NCBI GenBank assembly: GCA_034423015.1
Contig: DAOUJG010000012.1
Span: forward strand, 1 to 64,000
Length of the DNA: 64,000 bases
DNA from: JAGWBJ01 sp034423015
GTDB taxonomy: Bacteria > Chloroflexota > Dehalococcoidia > Lucifugimonadales > JAGWBF01
Reading direction: 5' to 3'
Positions 53,031 to 61,099 of the stretch are shown here, in pieces (position 1 is the first letter of the stretch; the number at the start of each line of letters is the position of its first letter). A program made the position numbers and the translations under genes. Below the pieces are notes generated by a model, which saw only the letters and a list, made by a program, of their open reading frames with translations, was not told the origin of the DNA and made no database searches.

Positions 53031-53900
53031 TTACCTGGGCAGCAGCGTGCCCGCGTCTGCCACGTGGTCCCGACGAGGCCACCGGGCCGCCTCGACGGCG
53101 GTCAGGAAGTCCAGGACCGTGCGGTTGAACAGGTCGGGCTCCTCCAGGTTGATGGTGTGTCCGCTCTGAGGGAAGAAGACTAGGCCCGAGGCCGGAATGT
53201 GCCGTTTCATGAAGACCGCCGGCTCTATGCAGGGCTCGTCCTCGTCTCCCGTCATTATCAACGCAGGGACCTCCAGGGTGCGGAGCTTGTCCTCCAGGGC
53301 GAAGATGGTGGGGCGGCGCAGTATCACTCCCCGGAAGGTGTGGGCCATCCCTCTGGCCGAATGGCGGGCCAGCTGGGCCTCGAACTCCTCCCAGCCCCTG
53401 GGGTCCTTGCGCCGGAGCTGGACCCTGGTCGGGCCGCTGGCGTACTCCCGGGCCATGACCTCCATCCCCTCGGCCTCGATGCGCCGGGCCACCTCCTCCC
53501 CCTGGCTGCGGAAGCGCTCCCGGTCCGTGGTGCCGGAGCCGGTCGCCGCGATCACCACGGACCGGGCCATATCGGGATAGGCCAGGCCGAAGTTGAGTGC
53601 CACGTTGCCTCCCATCGACAGCCCGACGACGTGGGCCTGGGCGATGCCCAGGTGGCGGAGGAGGGCGAAGAGATCCTCGACGGCGTGCTCCTGGGAGTAG
53701 CAGTCCAGGCTGTCGGGCACCCCGGAGGGCGGGTACCCCCTGGCGTTGTAGGTGATCACCCGGTAGCGGCGGGAGAAGAACCTGACCTGGGACTCCCAGC
53801 TCTCCGAGGCCCCGGCGAACTCGTGGGAGAACACCAACGGGAACCCTTCCCCCGTGACCTCGTGGAACAGCTCCACCCCGTTCAGTCGTGCGATAGGCAT
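53031..53900 (-). CDS. Alpha/beta-fold hydrolase
   Basis: A 289-residue cytoplasmic hydrolase. The oxyanion/His-Glu region is FSHEFAGASESWE, the nucleophile elbow GLSMGGNVAL (Ser), the acid IMTGDEDEP (Asp) and the catalytic His SGHTINLEEP, a complete triad. It most resembles 3-oxoadipate enol-lactonase or haloperoxidase-like esterases; the substrate is unknown. I use ATG 53900 rather than the GTG two codons earlier. It stands alone, divergent from the PIG-L deacetylase gene. Confidence 0.88.
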   Translation of the reverse strand: MPIARLNGVELFHEVTGEGFPLVFSHEFAGASESWESQVRFFSRRYRVITYNARGYPPSGVPDSLDCYSQEHAVEDLFALLRHLGIAQAHVVGLSMGGNVALNFGLAYPDMARSVVIAATGSGTTDRERFRSQGEEVARRIEAEGMEVMAREYASGPTRVQLRRKDPRGWEEFEAQLARHSARGMAHTFRGVILRRPTIFALEDKLRTLEVPALIMTGDEDEPCIEPAVFMKRHIPASGLVFFPQSGHTINLEEPDLFNRTVLDFLTAVEAARWPRRDHVADAGTLLPR

Positions 53901-54107
53901 GTGCACCCCGCATTGAGTCTTGGCATTGAGTTTCGGCCATTATAACCCGTCGAGGGCATGTTTACAGTCCTGATATCGGGCCACGCCCGGACGTACGCCG
54001 CTGTTTTGTCTTTGACTGGCCCATTCGGGCGGTGAGATAATGTACTGTGTTTTGCGCGCGGCCCGGAAGGGGAAGCCGACCTGCGAGGGTCGGGTAGCAC
54101 ATATAAG

Positions 54108-54977
54108 ATGGCCGACTCCACCGAGCGCCGGCTGCTGGCGGTGCTTGCCCACCCCGACGACGAGACCTTTCTCTGCGGCGGCACCCTGGCCCGCTACGCC
54201 TCCGAGGGCAGCCGCGTCTCGCTGATATGCGCGACCCGCGGGGAGGCGGGGGAGATCAGCGACCCGAGCTTGGCGCGGCCCGAGAACCTGGGGGAGGTGC
54301 GGGAAGGGGAGCTGAGGGCGGCCTGCCGCGCGCTGGGAATCCGGGACATCACCATCCTGGGGTACCGGGACTCCGGGATGGAGGGCGCCGAGGGCAACGA
54401 CCACCCGCAGGCCTTCAGGCGCGCCGACATGGATGAGATCGTGGGGCACGTGGTGAGGATAGTGCGCCGCACGCGGCCCCAGGTGCTCCTGACCTTCGAC
54501 CCCAACGGCGGCTACGGCCACCCGGACCACATCACCGTCCACACCGCGGCGGTGGAAGCCTTTTCCGCCGCGGCCAACCCCAACCGCTACCCGGAGCAGA
54601 TCATCCGGGGGCTCCAGCCCCACCGGCCCGAGAGGCTGTACTACTCCGTCTTCCCCCGCAGCGCGGTGAAGTCCATCCATGCCGCCATGAGGGAGAGTGG
54701 GGCGGTCTCCGATTTCCTGGAGCTTGACCCGGACTCCATGGGAGTCCCCGACGAGGAGATCACCACGGTGTTGGACGTGGACAGGTACGTGGACCGGAAG
54801 CGCCAGGCAGCCCGCTGCCACAGGACTCAGATCGAGGGCGGCGACCCCTTCGAATGGCTTCCGGAGGCGGTCCGGGAGAATCTACTGGCGAGGGAGCACT
54901 TCGTCCGAGCGGAGCCGCCGGTTGACGGTCCCCCGGACTCTGAAGAGCGGGACCTGTTCAGGGACGGTTCGGGTTAG
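54108..54977 (+). CDS. PIG-L (LmbE-like) family zinc deacetylase
   Basis: A 289-residue deacetylase. The zinc-binding motif AHPDDE is at residues about 14-19 (LAVLAHPDDETFLCGG), and the second ligand motif HPDHITVH follows FDPNGGYG. This is the LmbE/MshB/Mca group, which removes acetyl from GlcNAc-inositol or cleaves mycothiol conjugates, and in other bacteria acts on diverse N-acetyl sugars. No mycothiol gene is nearby, so the substrate is open. There is no signal peptide. The ribosome site before the ATG is weak. Confidence 0.88.
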   Translation: MADSTERRLLAVLAHPDDETFLCGGTLARYASEGSRVSLICATRGEAGEISDPSLARPENLGEVREGELRAACRALGIRDITILGYRDSGMEGAEGNDHPQAFRRADMDEIVGHVVRIVRRTRPQVLLTFDPNGGYGHPDHITVHTAAVEAFSAAANPNRYPEQIIRGLQPHRPERLYYSVFPRSAVKSIHAAMRESGAVSDFLELDPDSMGVPDEEITTVLDVDRYVDRKRQAARCHRTQIEGGDPFEWLPEAVRENLLAREHFVRAEPPVDGPPDSEERDLFRDGSG

Positions 54978-54998
54978 CCGCCGGGGCCGGCCGGGAGG

Positions 54999-55139
54999 TC
55001 AGGCCTTGCCCAGTGTGGATATCCGGGTGTTGCACACCTGGCAAAACCCCTGGGTCCTCACGCGGCCGTTTCGCATCTTCACCTGCACGGCGTCCTTGAG
55101 AGACCGCTTTGCCTTGCACTTGAAGCAATACCCGACCAT
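54999..55139 (-). CDS. Small zinc-ribbon protein (DUF5679-like), 46 residues
   Basis: A short gene with an ATG at 55139 and AAGGGAGAGG upstream. The product starts MVGYCFKCKAKRSLKDAV and contains GFCQVCNTRISTLGKA, giving two C-x2-C knuckles 28 residues apart, the layout of a four-cysteine zinc ribbon. The sequence matches what I recall of the DUF5679 family, which is common as a stand-alone mini-protein in Chloroflexota and other phyla; the function is unknown. It lies in the gap between the PIG-L and nuclease genes, transcribed opposite to both. Confidence 0.75.
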   Translation of the reverse strand: MVGYCFKCKAKRSLKDAVQVKMRNGRVRTQGFCQVCNTRISTLGKA

Positions 55140-55260
55140 CACGCCTCTCCCTTGGGTGTCCCTAGAAAGATAGGGCCAAGGCTGCCCCCTGTCAAGGGCG
55201 AGGCAGTGTCGTGTGGTAGAGTAGACTAACGGATGAACAGCTCGGTTGCGAGGAGCAGCA

Positions 55261-56214
55261 ATGCCCTATGAGTTCAGGGAGTACCCAATGTTCTCGTGGT
55301 CGCACAGCCGACGCACCACCTTCCAGGAATGTCCACGCAAGTACTACTACCATTACTACGCCTCCCACAACGGCTGGGAGGCTACGGCCCCAGAGGGCGC
55401 CCGCCTCGTCTACCGGCTCAAAAATCTGACGAGTCTGCCTTTGGAGATAGGCGCCGCCATCCATGAGGCCACTTCCACCGCCATACATGCGGTGCGTTCC
55501 GGCGACAACGCACCGACGGCTGAGATGCTGTATTCCACCGCCCGGAATCGTCTGAACAAGGCATGGAAGGAGTCCCAGAATAGGCCGGAGTGGGAGCGGT
55601 CACCCAAGTGGCGGCGGATGTTCCACGAGTTCTACTACGACACCGGCATAGGCGAGAACAAGGTAGCCGATGCAAAGGACCGGATCATGAAGTGCCTCGA
55701 GAACTTGCTGGTCTCAGTGAGCTTTCGAGAGGCAATAGCGTCCCCCCACTGCGAGATCAAGAACGTCGAGGAGTTCGTCACTTTCGACATCGACGGCACG
55801 GGCATCCACGCCGTGCCTGACTTGGTATATCGAAGGGGCGACGGCGCTTGGATGGTCGTCGATTGGAAATCAGGCCACACACAAGACGACAATGCCGGGC
55901 AAGCTTCCGTGTACGCCCTGTACGTACGCCAACGCCACGGCGCGGAAGCGCCGAACATCGTAGTGCGAATCGAGCAGCTCCTCCACGGCGCCTCCAAAGA
56001 CCACTCCTTCACTCAGGATGACCTGGACGGCTGCGTCCAAGACATTGGCGACAGTATCTCGGCGATGAAGACTTACCTCAGGGACCCCGGCCTGAACGCG
56101 CCGGTCGACAAGGCAGGATTCTCGCTGCGGTCGGACACCACGGTCTGCCGATTCTGCAACTTCTACGAGTTGGACAGGGACGAGATCGCATCCGCTCAGG
56201 ACGGGCCGTTCTAA
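55261..56214 (+). CDS. PD-(D/E)XK nuclease, RecB/Cas4-like
   Basis: A 317-residue nuclease. The N-terminal helix FSWSHSRRTTFQECPRKYYY is the SxS...CPRKYYY entry of the PDDEXK_1 family. The core reads HAVPDLVYRRGDGAWMVVDW followed by KSG, giving the Asp and D-x-K active site, then a QASVYALYVRQ motif. Near the C-terminus TVCRFCNFYE could pair with the N-terminal Cys to hold an iron-sulfur cluster as in Cas4/AddB, although the fourth Cys is not evident. No CRISPR array or helicase is adjacent. I prefer ATG 55261 with GGAG upstream over the TTG at 55246. Confidence 0.82.
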   Translation: MPYEFREYPMFSWSHSRRTTFQECPRKYYYHYYASHNGWEATAPEGARLVYRLKNLTSLPLEIGAAIHEATSTAIHAVRSGDNAPTAEMLYSTARNRLNKAWKESQNRPEWERSPKWRRMFHEFYYDTGIGENKVADAKDRIMKCLENLLVSVSFREAIASPHCEIKNVEEFVTFDIDGTGIHAVPDLVYRRGDGAWMVVDWKSGHTQDDNAGQASVYALYVRQRHGAEAPNIVVRIEQLLHGASKDHSFTQDDLDGCVQDIGDSISAMKTYLRDPGLNAPVDKAGFSLRSDTTVCRFCNFYELDRDEIASAQDGPF

Positions 56215-56245
56215 GTGGACAGCGGCAATCGCCCGAGCGCACCCG

Positions 56246-57022
56246 TCACTCGACCAACTGGAAATGCGTTCGCCACAGACCCCCGAAGAAGCCTTTCAGC
56301 CGGGCCTCGATAATGGACTCGTGCCGCTCTTGAGCAGCAATGAAGTAGACCCGTGCCGTGCCACGGCGGTACCACAATGCCAACGGTCTACGGAGCATGT
56401 CGAGGCTCGACCGCAGGCTTACCCGCAGCTGTTCAATCTGCTGATGGGCGTTACCGAGGCGGCCCAGGTGATGGTAAATGACGAGGCTCTGACTTCGCTC
56501 TAAGAAAGGGCGGACCTCCTCGACAAATACGTGCTTGAGGCCGGCCTTGCCGAAACGGTCCGCCTTTTCGGAGACTCCATTGTCCGGATCGAAGAATACA
56601 AGCTCCGATCCGATGGTGGCTTCCAGCGCGCCCGCGAGCCAGTTCTCGCGGTTCGCCTGTCTTGAAGGCCGCGACGTTCCAGGCGTGTAGGGCAGGGGGC
56701 TCTCGTAGAACGTTGTGTCGGGTGGAAGAACGCCCCTGCGCTGGACCGCGGTGATATTGCGGTCGCCTCCGGCCACCATCTGACGAAGTGCCTCGTAAAG
56801 CGGAGGGTCGCAATCGCGAAATCTGGAGCGGTTGATTGGGCTGTCTGCAAGGTAGCGTGTGAGCCTGCCGTCCGTGCCATGAGGGTCGTGAGGGTTGAGG
56901 TACCAAACGACACCTAGGCGTAACCCCGGATCGGAGGTTGAGTCTTCCTTCAGCCCAGAAAGAAAACGCAACAGCCCATACTTGCCAAAGTCCCCAACGT
57001 CGCCGACGTACTTATTCTGCAT
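56246..57022 (-). CDS. Conserved protein of unknown function (MQNKYVGDVGDFGKYG family)
   Basis: A 258-residue soluble protein. The striking N-terminus NKYVGDVGDFGKYGLLRFL and the internal WYLNPHDPHGTDGR and ELVFFDPDNGVSE recur in a family of bacterial hypothetical proteins that I recognise but for which I know no function. FFDPDNG resembles the acidic turn of Rossmann-like methyltransferases, but no SAM-binding glycine motif is clear. It is convergent with the nuclease gene. Such genes often sit in accessory regions. No signal peptide or membrane segment. Confidence 0.7.
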   Translation of the reverse strand: MQNKYVGDVGDFGKYGLLRFLSGLKEDSTSDPGLRLGVVWYLNPHDPHGTDGRLTRYLADSPINRSRFRDCDPPLYEALRQMVAGGDRNITAVQRRGVLPPDTTFYESPLPYTPGTSRPSRQANRENWLAGALEATIGSELVFFDPDNGVSEKADRFGKAGLKHVFVEEVRPFLERSQSLVIYHHLGRLGNAHQQIEQLRVSLRSSLDMLRRPLALWYRRGTARVYFIAAQERHESIIEARLKGFFGGLWRTHFQLVE

Positions 57023-57043
57023 GGGAGTAGCCGCTGACCGGGT

Positions 57044-58015
57044 TTACGTAGACCCGAGGGGCGCCACGCTGAAGACGACGGAGAAGGGCTTGCAGTAGAT
57101 GACCACGCTGTTGAACACCGACACGTCCAGGCCCGCGGGAATCGGGTAGTTCTGGTTCCCCCGGTTGCCCTTCAGGCCTCCCAGGTCCACGTACCCCTCC
57201 AGCTTGACATCCTCGGGACTGGTCGGGTCCTGGTGGGGAGACAGGAACACGTGGAGGGCCGGCCCGTTGGTCACGTCGAGGTTTTCCAACCGCAGCAGGT
57301 GGCCGCCGTCGGGAGTGGTAAAGATGGTCGCCTGGCCGCTCCCCCGGTGAAAGCTGTCGGCGTCCCTGAAGTCGCCCCGCTTTATCTCCCGTACCTGGGC
57401 TTCGCCAGGGGCCATCGCCATGATGACCGGCTCCATCATGCCGGCGCCCTGTTCCACCATCTCCATGCCGGCGCTCAGTTCCGCCATCTCCACATCGGGA
57501 TCCACGCCGGCGCTCTGTTCCGACATCTCCATGTCAGCAACGTCGCGGACCATGGTGAAGCCCTCCATGAGGTCGGCATAGTCGTCGTCGCTCATTGCGG
57601 TGATGGGCTCGCCGGCCTCCATCATCGCGCCGGCGTCTATGACCGACGCCGGGGGCATCTCCTCCCTCATCACCGGGTCGTCGACCATCGCCATCCCGGC
57701 CAGGACCTCCTCTACGTTGGTCCGTTCCATTCCCTCGGGCACCGCGGCGTTGAGGGCGAAGGGGAACTCCTCCTCCACGGTGACGTTGGTGAAGAGGGGA
57801 GACCCCAGCGACCAGCCGATCCAGAGGGTGACGGCCAGCACGGGGACCGCGGCTATGCCGAAGGCCACGCGATGGCGCAGGACGATCAGGTGCCAACCGC
57901 GCCAGTAGGCGAAGGCGAGGGCCGCGGCTATGAGCACCAGGGTCGCGGCCCCGATGGCCCAACGGTACTCGTACAGGTCGGCCAGCGCCCGTTCAACATC
58001 ACCGATAGTCGACAT
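57044..58015 (-). CDS. Membrane-anchored DM13-domain protein with Met/Glu-rich segment
   Basis: A 323-residue protein with two N-terminal membrane helices (about residues 19-36 and 50-70), an external region of about 130 residues rich in Met and Glu (DVEMAELSAGMEMVEQGAGM), and a C-terminal DM13 domain (GDFRDADSFHRGSGQATIF; LRLENLDVTNGPALHVFLSP; YVDLGGLKGNRGNQNYPIP; VVIYCKPFSVVFSVAPL). DM13 domains carry a conserved Cys and are proposed to bind a redox cofactor. The Met-rich part might bind copper, but this is speculation. The start ATG follows CGGGGG. It ends 22 bases downstream of the unknown-function gene's start. Confidence 0.8.
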   Translation of the reverse strand: MSTIGDVERALADLYEYRWAIGAATLVLIAAALAFAYWRGWHLIVLRHRVAFGIAAVPVLAVTLWIGWSLGSPLFTNVTVEEEFPFALNAAVPEGMERTNVEEVLAGMAMVDDPVMREEMPPASVIDAGAMMEAGEPITAMSDDDYADLMEGFTMVRDVADMEMSEQSAGVDPDVEMAELSAGMEMVEQGAGMMEPVIMAMAPGEAQVREIKRGDFRDADSFHRGSGQATIFTTPDGGHLLRLENLDVTNGPALHVFLSPHQDPTSPEDVKLEGYVDLGGLKGNRGNQNYPIPAGLDVSVFNSVVIYCKPFSVVFSVAPLGST

Positions 58016-58195
58016 TACACCCCCGATGCTCTATTGCTTTCGAGTCCATACCCAGTGAGGTCCGAAGACCCAGCCCGCCCGGTCCACCGGTCACTGTAAT
58101 AAATGTTCCCTGCATCTGCAATGGCCGGCGGGCAGAACCCCTTTGGAAATGCTACGGCCTCCGCCGGAAAATGGATGGGTGGCGGACCTGCTCGG

Positions 58196-59329
58196 TCAGT
58201 CGGCGCCGGCGAATCGGGGCATCACCTTCGTGGCGAAGTTCTCCAGGTTCTTCAGCGACTTGAGGAGGGGAATCCCCATGTGGGAGAACTCCACCAGCAG
58301 ATGGTCCAGCCGGCACACCTCGCGCAGCTCCTGGACCTTCTCGACCACGTTCTCCGGGGACCCCACGAGCAGGGTACGCGGCTCCAGGAAGTCCCAGTCG
58401 AGAGCCACGCCGGGGTCCAGGACCTCGTCCGGGTTCGTGAACACCTGCCTGCCTCGAAACGGGTCGTTGAACACAAAGGAGGACATGATGCCCTCCTCGG
58501 CGTCCCGGCGCGCCTCCTCCATCGAAGAGGCCACGTAAGTGGAGCGCATAACCGCCTGGTCTTCTCCCAAAGCGAAGGGCCTCTCCTCCCGCTCGGTCCT
58601 GACCCGGGCGTAGAGCTCCATCCGCTGCCTGATCCTCAGGGCCGGAGGCTGCCAGTAGCACGCCTTCAGCCCCAGCTCTGCCGCCGTCGTTACCGACCGG
58701 TCGGTGGAGACGGTCATCCACAGGGGAGGATGCGGCCTCTGGTAGGGCCTGGGCGTCACCCGTAGCTTCGTGACTCTCTCCCCGTCCTGCCAGGCGGGAT
58801 TCGGCGGGTAGAGGGGATGGGAGAAGACGGTGTTTTCGGCGGGGAACCGGTAGTTGGTCCCATCATACGAGAAATACTCGTCGGACCAGATAGTCCGCAC
58901 GATCTCAACCGTCTCTCTGAACAGCTCCCGGTTCTCCCTGTCCATCCTCGGGTCCGCGTGGGGATGGAACTGAGGACCCTCGTACGGCCATATTCCCCTG
59001 CCGAAGCCGACCTCCACCCGGCCCCTGGTCATGTTGTCCAGGGTCGCGAGGTCCTCGGCGAGGCGTATCGGATGCCACCACGGGGCGATGTTGGCCATCT
59101 GTCCGATGCGAATCCTGGAGGTCCTGGCGGCCAGGTCAGCACCCAGCAGGACCGGGTTCGGGATGTCGCCCACCCCGTAGGGCCCAAAGTGGTGCTCGCC
59201 CAGCCAAATGGCCTCGAAGCCCAGCTCCTCGGCCAGGATGGTCTGCTGCCTGAGGTTGTCCAGCAACCCGTCGGAGCCGGTGGCCTCCCCGGCCGAGGCC
59301 GCGACCGTCGTGAAGACGTCAAATCTCAT
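58196..59329 (-). CDS. LLM-class flavin-dependent oxidoreductase (bacterial luciferase-like)
   Basis: A 377-residue TIM-barrel monooxygenase. The N-terminus MRFDVFTTV is followed by the luciferase pattern: AEELGFEAIWLGEHHFGPYG, then RIRIGQMANIAPWWHPIRLAEDLATLDNMTRGRVEVGFGRG split over the next strands. The C-terminal part has VGSPENVVEKVQEL. Members use FMNH2 or F420 and act on alkanals, alkanes or xenobiotics. SAR202-like genomes carry many of these genes, which is part of the reason for the taxonomic guess. The ATG at 59329 has GGAGG upstream. It is divergent from an amidohydrolase gene that may share a pathway. Confidence 0.88.
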   Translation of the reverse strand: MRFDVFTTVAASAGEATGSDGLLDNLRQQTILAEELGFEAIWLGEHHFGPYGVGDIPNPVLLGADLAARTSRIRIGQMANIAPWWHPIRLAEDLATLDNMTRGRVEVGFGRGIWPYEGPQFHPHADPRMDRENRELFRETVEIVRTIWSDEYFSYDGTNYRFPAENTVFSHPLYPPNPAWQDGERVTKLRVTPRPYQRPHPPLWMTVSTDRSVTTAAELGLKACYWQPPALRIRQRMELYARVRTEREERPFALGEDQAVMRSTYVASSMEEARRDAEEGIMSSFVFNDPFRGRQVFTNPDEVLDPGVALDWDFLEPRTLLVGSPENVVEKVQELREVCRLDHLLVEFSHMGIPLLKSLKNLENFATKVMPRFAGAD

Positions 59330-59504
59330 TCTTCCAACCTCCAAGTCCCGCAGGACAATCGTGGCCTGCGGGCCGCCATGCTACAAGGACCCACCCACGC
59401 CATAGAGGCCGGTATCCCGAATAAGGACGCGGACCCGCGGTGGTATAATCGGCCTGCTACAGAAGCCACGGCCAGGGGACGCGGACCCACGAAGGGAGCA
59501 TACC

Positions 59505-60341
59505 ATGCTGATCGTCGACGCGCAGGTCCATATCTGGCGCTCCGGGCCGCCCAGGCCGAACCCGGCACACCGGCAGGTGCTCTCCTTCTCGGCGGCCGAG
59601 CTGCTGAAGGAGATGGACGAGGCAGGGGTCGACGCGGCCGTGATACATCCGCCGGAATGGGACCGTACCTCCAGTGAGCTGGCCATGGAGGCGGCAAGCG
59701 AGCACCCCAGCCGTCTGTCGGTGCTGGGGAACTTCCCGCTGGACGCCCCGGAGAGCCGGTCGCTGGTGGACGGATGGAGGCAACGGCCGGGAATGATGGG
59801 GCTGCGCTTCTCGTTCATGGAGCCCCGCCAGGAGACCTGGCTGACGGACGGCACCATGGACTGGCTGTGGCCCGCCGCCGAGAGGGCCGGGGTGCCCATC
59901 GCCCTCTCCTTCGTGATCATGCGGGACCGGGCCGGCTTCCTTCCGGAGGTCGGCCGGATCGCCGAGCGGCATCCAGGGCTGCGGCTGAGCGTGGTACACA
60001 TGGGAAGACCCTCGGGCTCCAAGGACGAGGCCGCTTTCGCGACCCTCCCGGACCTGCTGGCCCTGGCCAGGCACCCCAACGTGGCGGTCCAGGCTACAGG
60101 GGCGCCCAGCTACTCCAGCGAGCCATACCCCTTCGGCAACATCCACAAGTACCTGCGGCAGATCTACGAGGCGTTCGGCCCCGAGCGGATCTTCTGGGGC
60201 ACCGACATCACCCGCATGCCCTGCTCCTGGCGGCAGTGCGTCACCCTCTTTACCGAGGAGCTGCCGTGGCTGTCGGAGAGCGACAAAGAGCTGATCATGG
60301 GGCGGGCCCTCTGCCGGTGGCTCGACTGGAAGCTGCCATGA
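59505..60341 (+). CDS. Amidohydrolase-2 family hydrolase
   Basis: A 278-residue TIM-barrel hydrolase. It shows the N-terminal VDAQVHIW (Q-x-H), the central LSVVHMGRP (His) and FWGTDITRMPCSW (Asp near the C-terminus), the arrangement of the ACMSD/4-oxalomesaconate hydratase-like branch. It shares its type with the gene at 21112-21960 but is diverged. The ATG has AGGGAG upstream. The divergent luciferase-like gene suggests a catabolic pair in which oxygenation is followed by hydrolysis; the substrate is unknown. Confidence 0.85.
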   Translation: MLIVDAQVHIWRSGPPRPNPAHRQVLSFSAAELLKEMDEAGVDAAVIHPPEWDRTSSELAMEAASEHPSRLSVLGNFPLDAPESRSLVDGWRQRPGMMGLRFSFMEPRQETWLTDGTMDWLWPAAERAGVPIALSFVIMRDRAGFLPEVGRIAERHPGLRLSVVHMGRPSGSKDEAAFATLPDLLALARHPNVAVQATGAPSYSSEPYPFGNIHKYLRQIYEAFGPERIFWGTDITRMPCSWRQCVTLFTEELPWLSESDKELIMGRALCRWLDWKLP

Positions 60342-60363
60342 GCCCACGGGGCGTGAGGCCGGC

Positions 60364-60963
60364 TTAGCTGTCCTCGAAGAAGCCCAGGTCGACGGCGAAG
60401 GCAGTGGCGAGGACGAGGTACTGGAGGTCATCGTCGCCGTGTTCCACCGGGAGCTCCACCAGGAAGGAGTCGGCGTCGGTGAACATCTCCCGGCCTATTC
60501 CGCTCCACCGCTTGGTGACCCTGCCAATCTCCTGGCCGAGCCGGTAGATGATGAAGGTGTAGCGCCGGAACACGGAGCCGTTCACCTCAGCGACAACGTT
60601 CCCTTGGGCATCCTCGATGACCAGCCGTCGTTTCAGGATGCCGAACTTGCGGCGTATGGCGCCCAGAGGCCGCCCGTCGGCGCCATGGACCTGCAGGTTC
60701 ATGAAGAACCAGAAGAAGGCGCGGCTCGCGACCAGGACGTCCCGGCCGCCCAGGTCGGTAATGTGGAGGGTCAGGGGCCGGTTGCGCTTGAGGAACAGCC
60801 TGCCCAACGTCCCCGACTCCTCATAGGCCCACATGACGGCCTGGCCCTCCGGCGTCATCACCTCGTAGCGGTTTCTCGTTTCGATGCCCGTGACGGCCTC
60901 AAACCCCTCGACTCTCTGCTTTACGAACAGCCGACCGTCCTGCGCCAGACTCCTTATCGACAT
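60364..60963 (-). CDS. Phospholipid scramblase/LURP-one-like protein
   Basis: A 199-residue protein of the scramblase (tubby-like) fold. Recognisable strands are LFVKQRVEGFEAVTGIETRN, RYEVMTPEGQAVMWAYEESG, FLKRNRPLTLHITDLGGRDV, GILKRRLVIEDAQGNVVAEV and GQEIGRVTKRWSGIGREMFT, ending in a hydrophobic helix (LVLATAFAVDLGFF). In eukaryotes such proteins bind lipid or Ca2+; the bacterial function is unsettled. ATG 60963 follows AGGAGG by five bases. It is convergent with the amidohydrolase gene and divergent from the SulP transporter gene. Confidence 0.85.
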   Translation of the reverse strand: MSIRSLAQDGRLFVKQRVEGFEAVTGIETRNRYEVMTPEGQAVMWAYEESGTLGRLFLKRNRPLTLHITDLGGRDVLVASRAFFWFFMNLQVHGADGRPLGAIRRKFGILKRRLVIEDAQGNVVAEVNGSVFRRYTFIIYRLGQEIGRVTKRWSGIGREMFTDADSFLVELPVEHGDDDLQYLVLATAFAVDLGFFEDS

Positions 60964-61099
60964 CCCCACCTCCTCTTTCGTCTGCCATTATTCTACCCGC
61001 TCCACTCCCACTTCCGCCAATGCGACATTGCTGTTAACCTGTCAATTGTTCCACAAGGGCGGGGCAGACCGATCCAGGGAAAGGGGAGTCCGGACTGCT

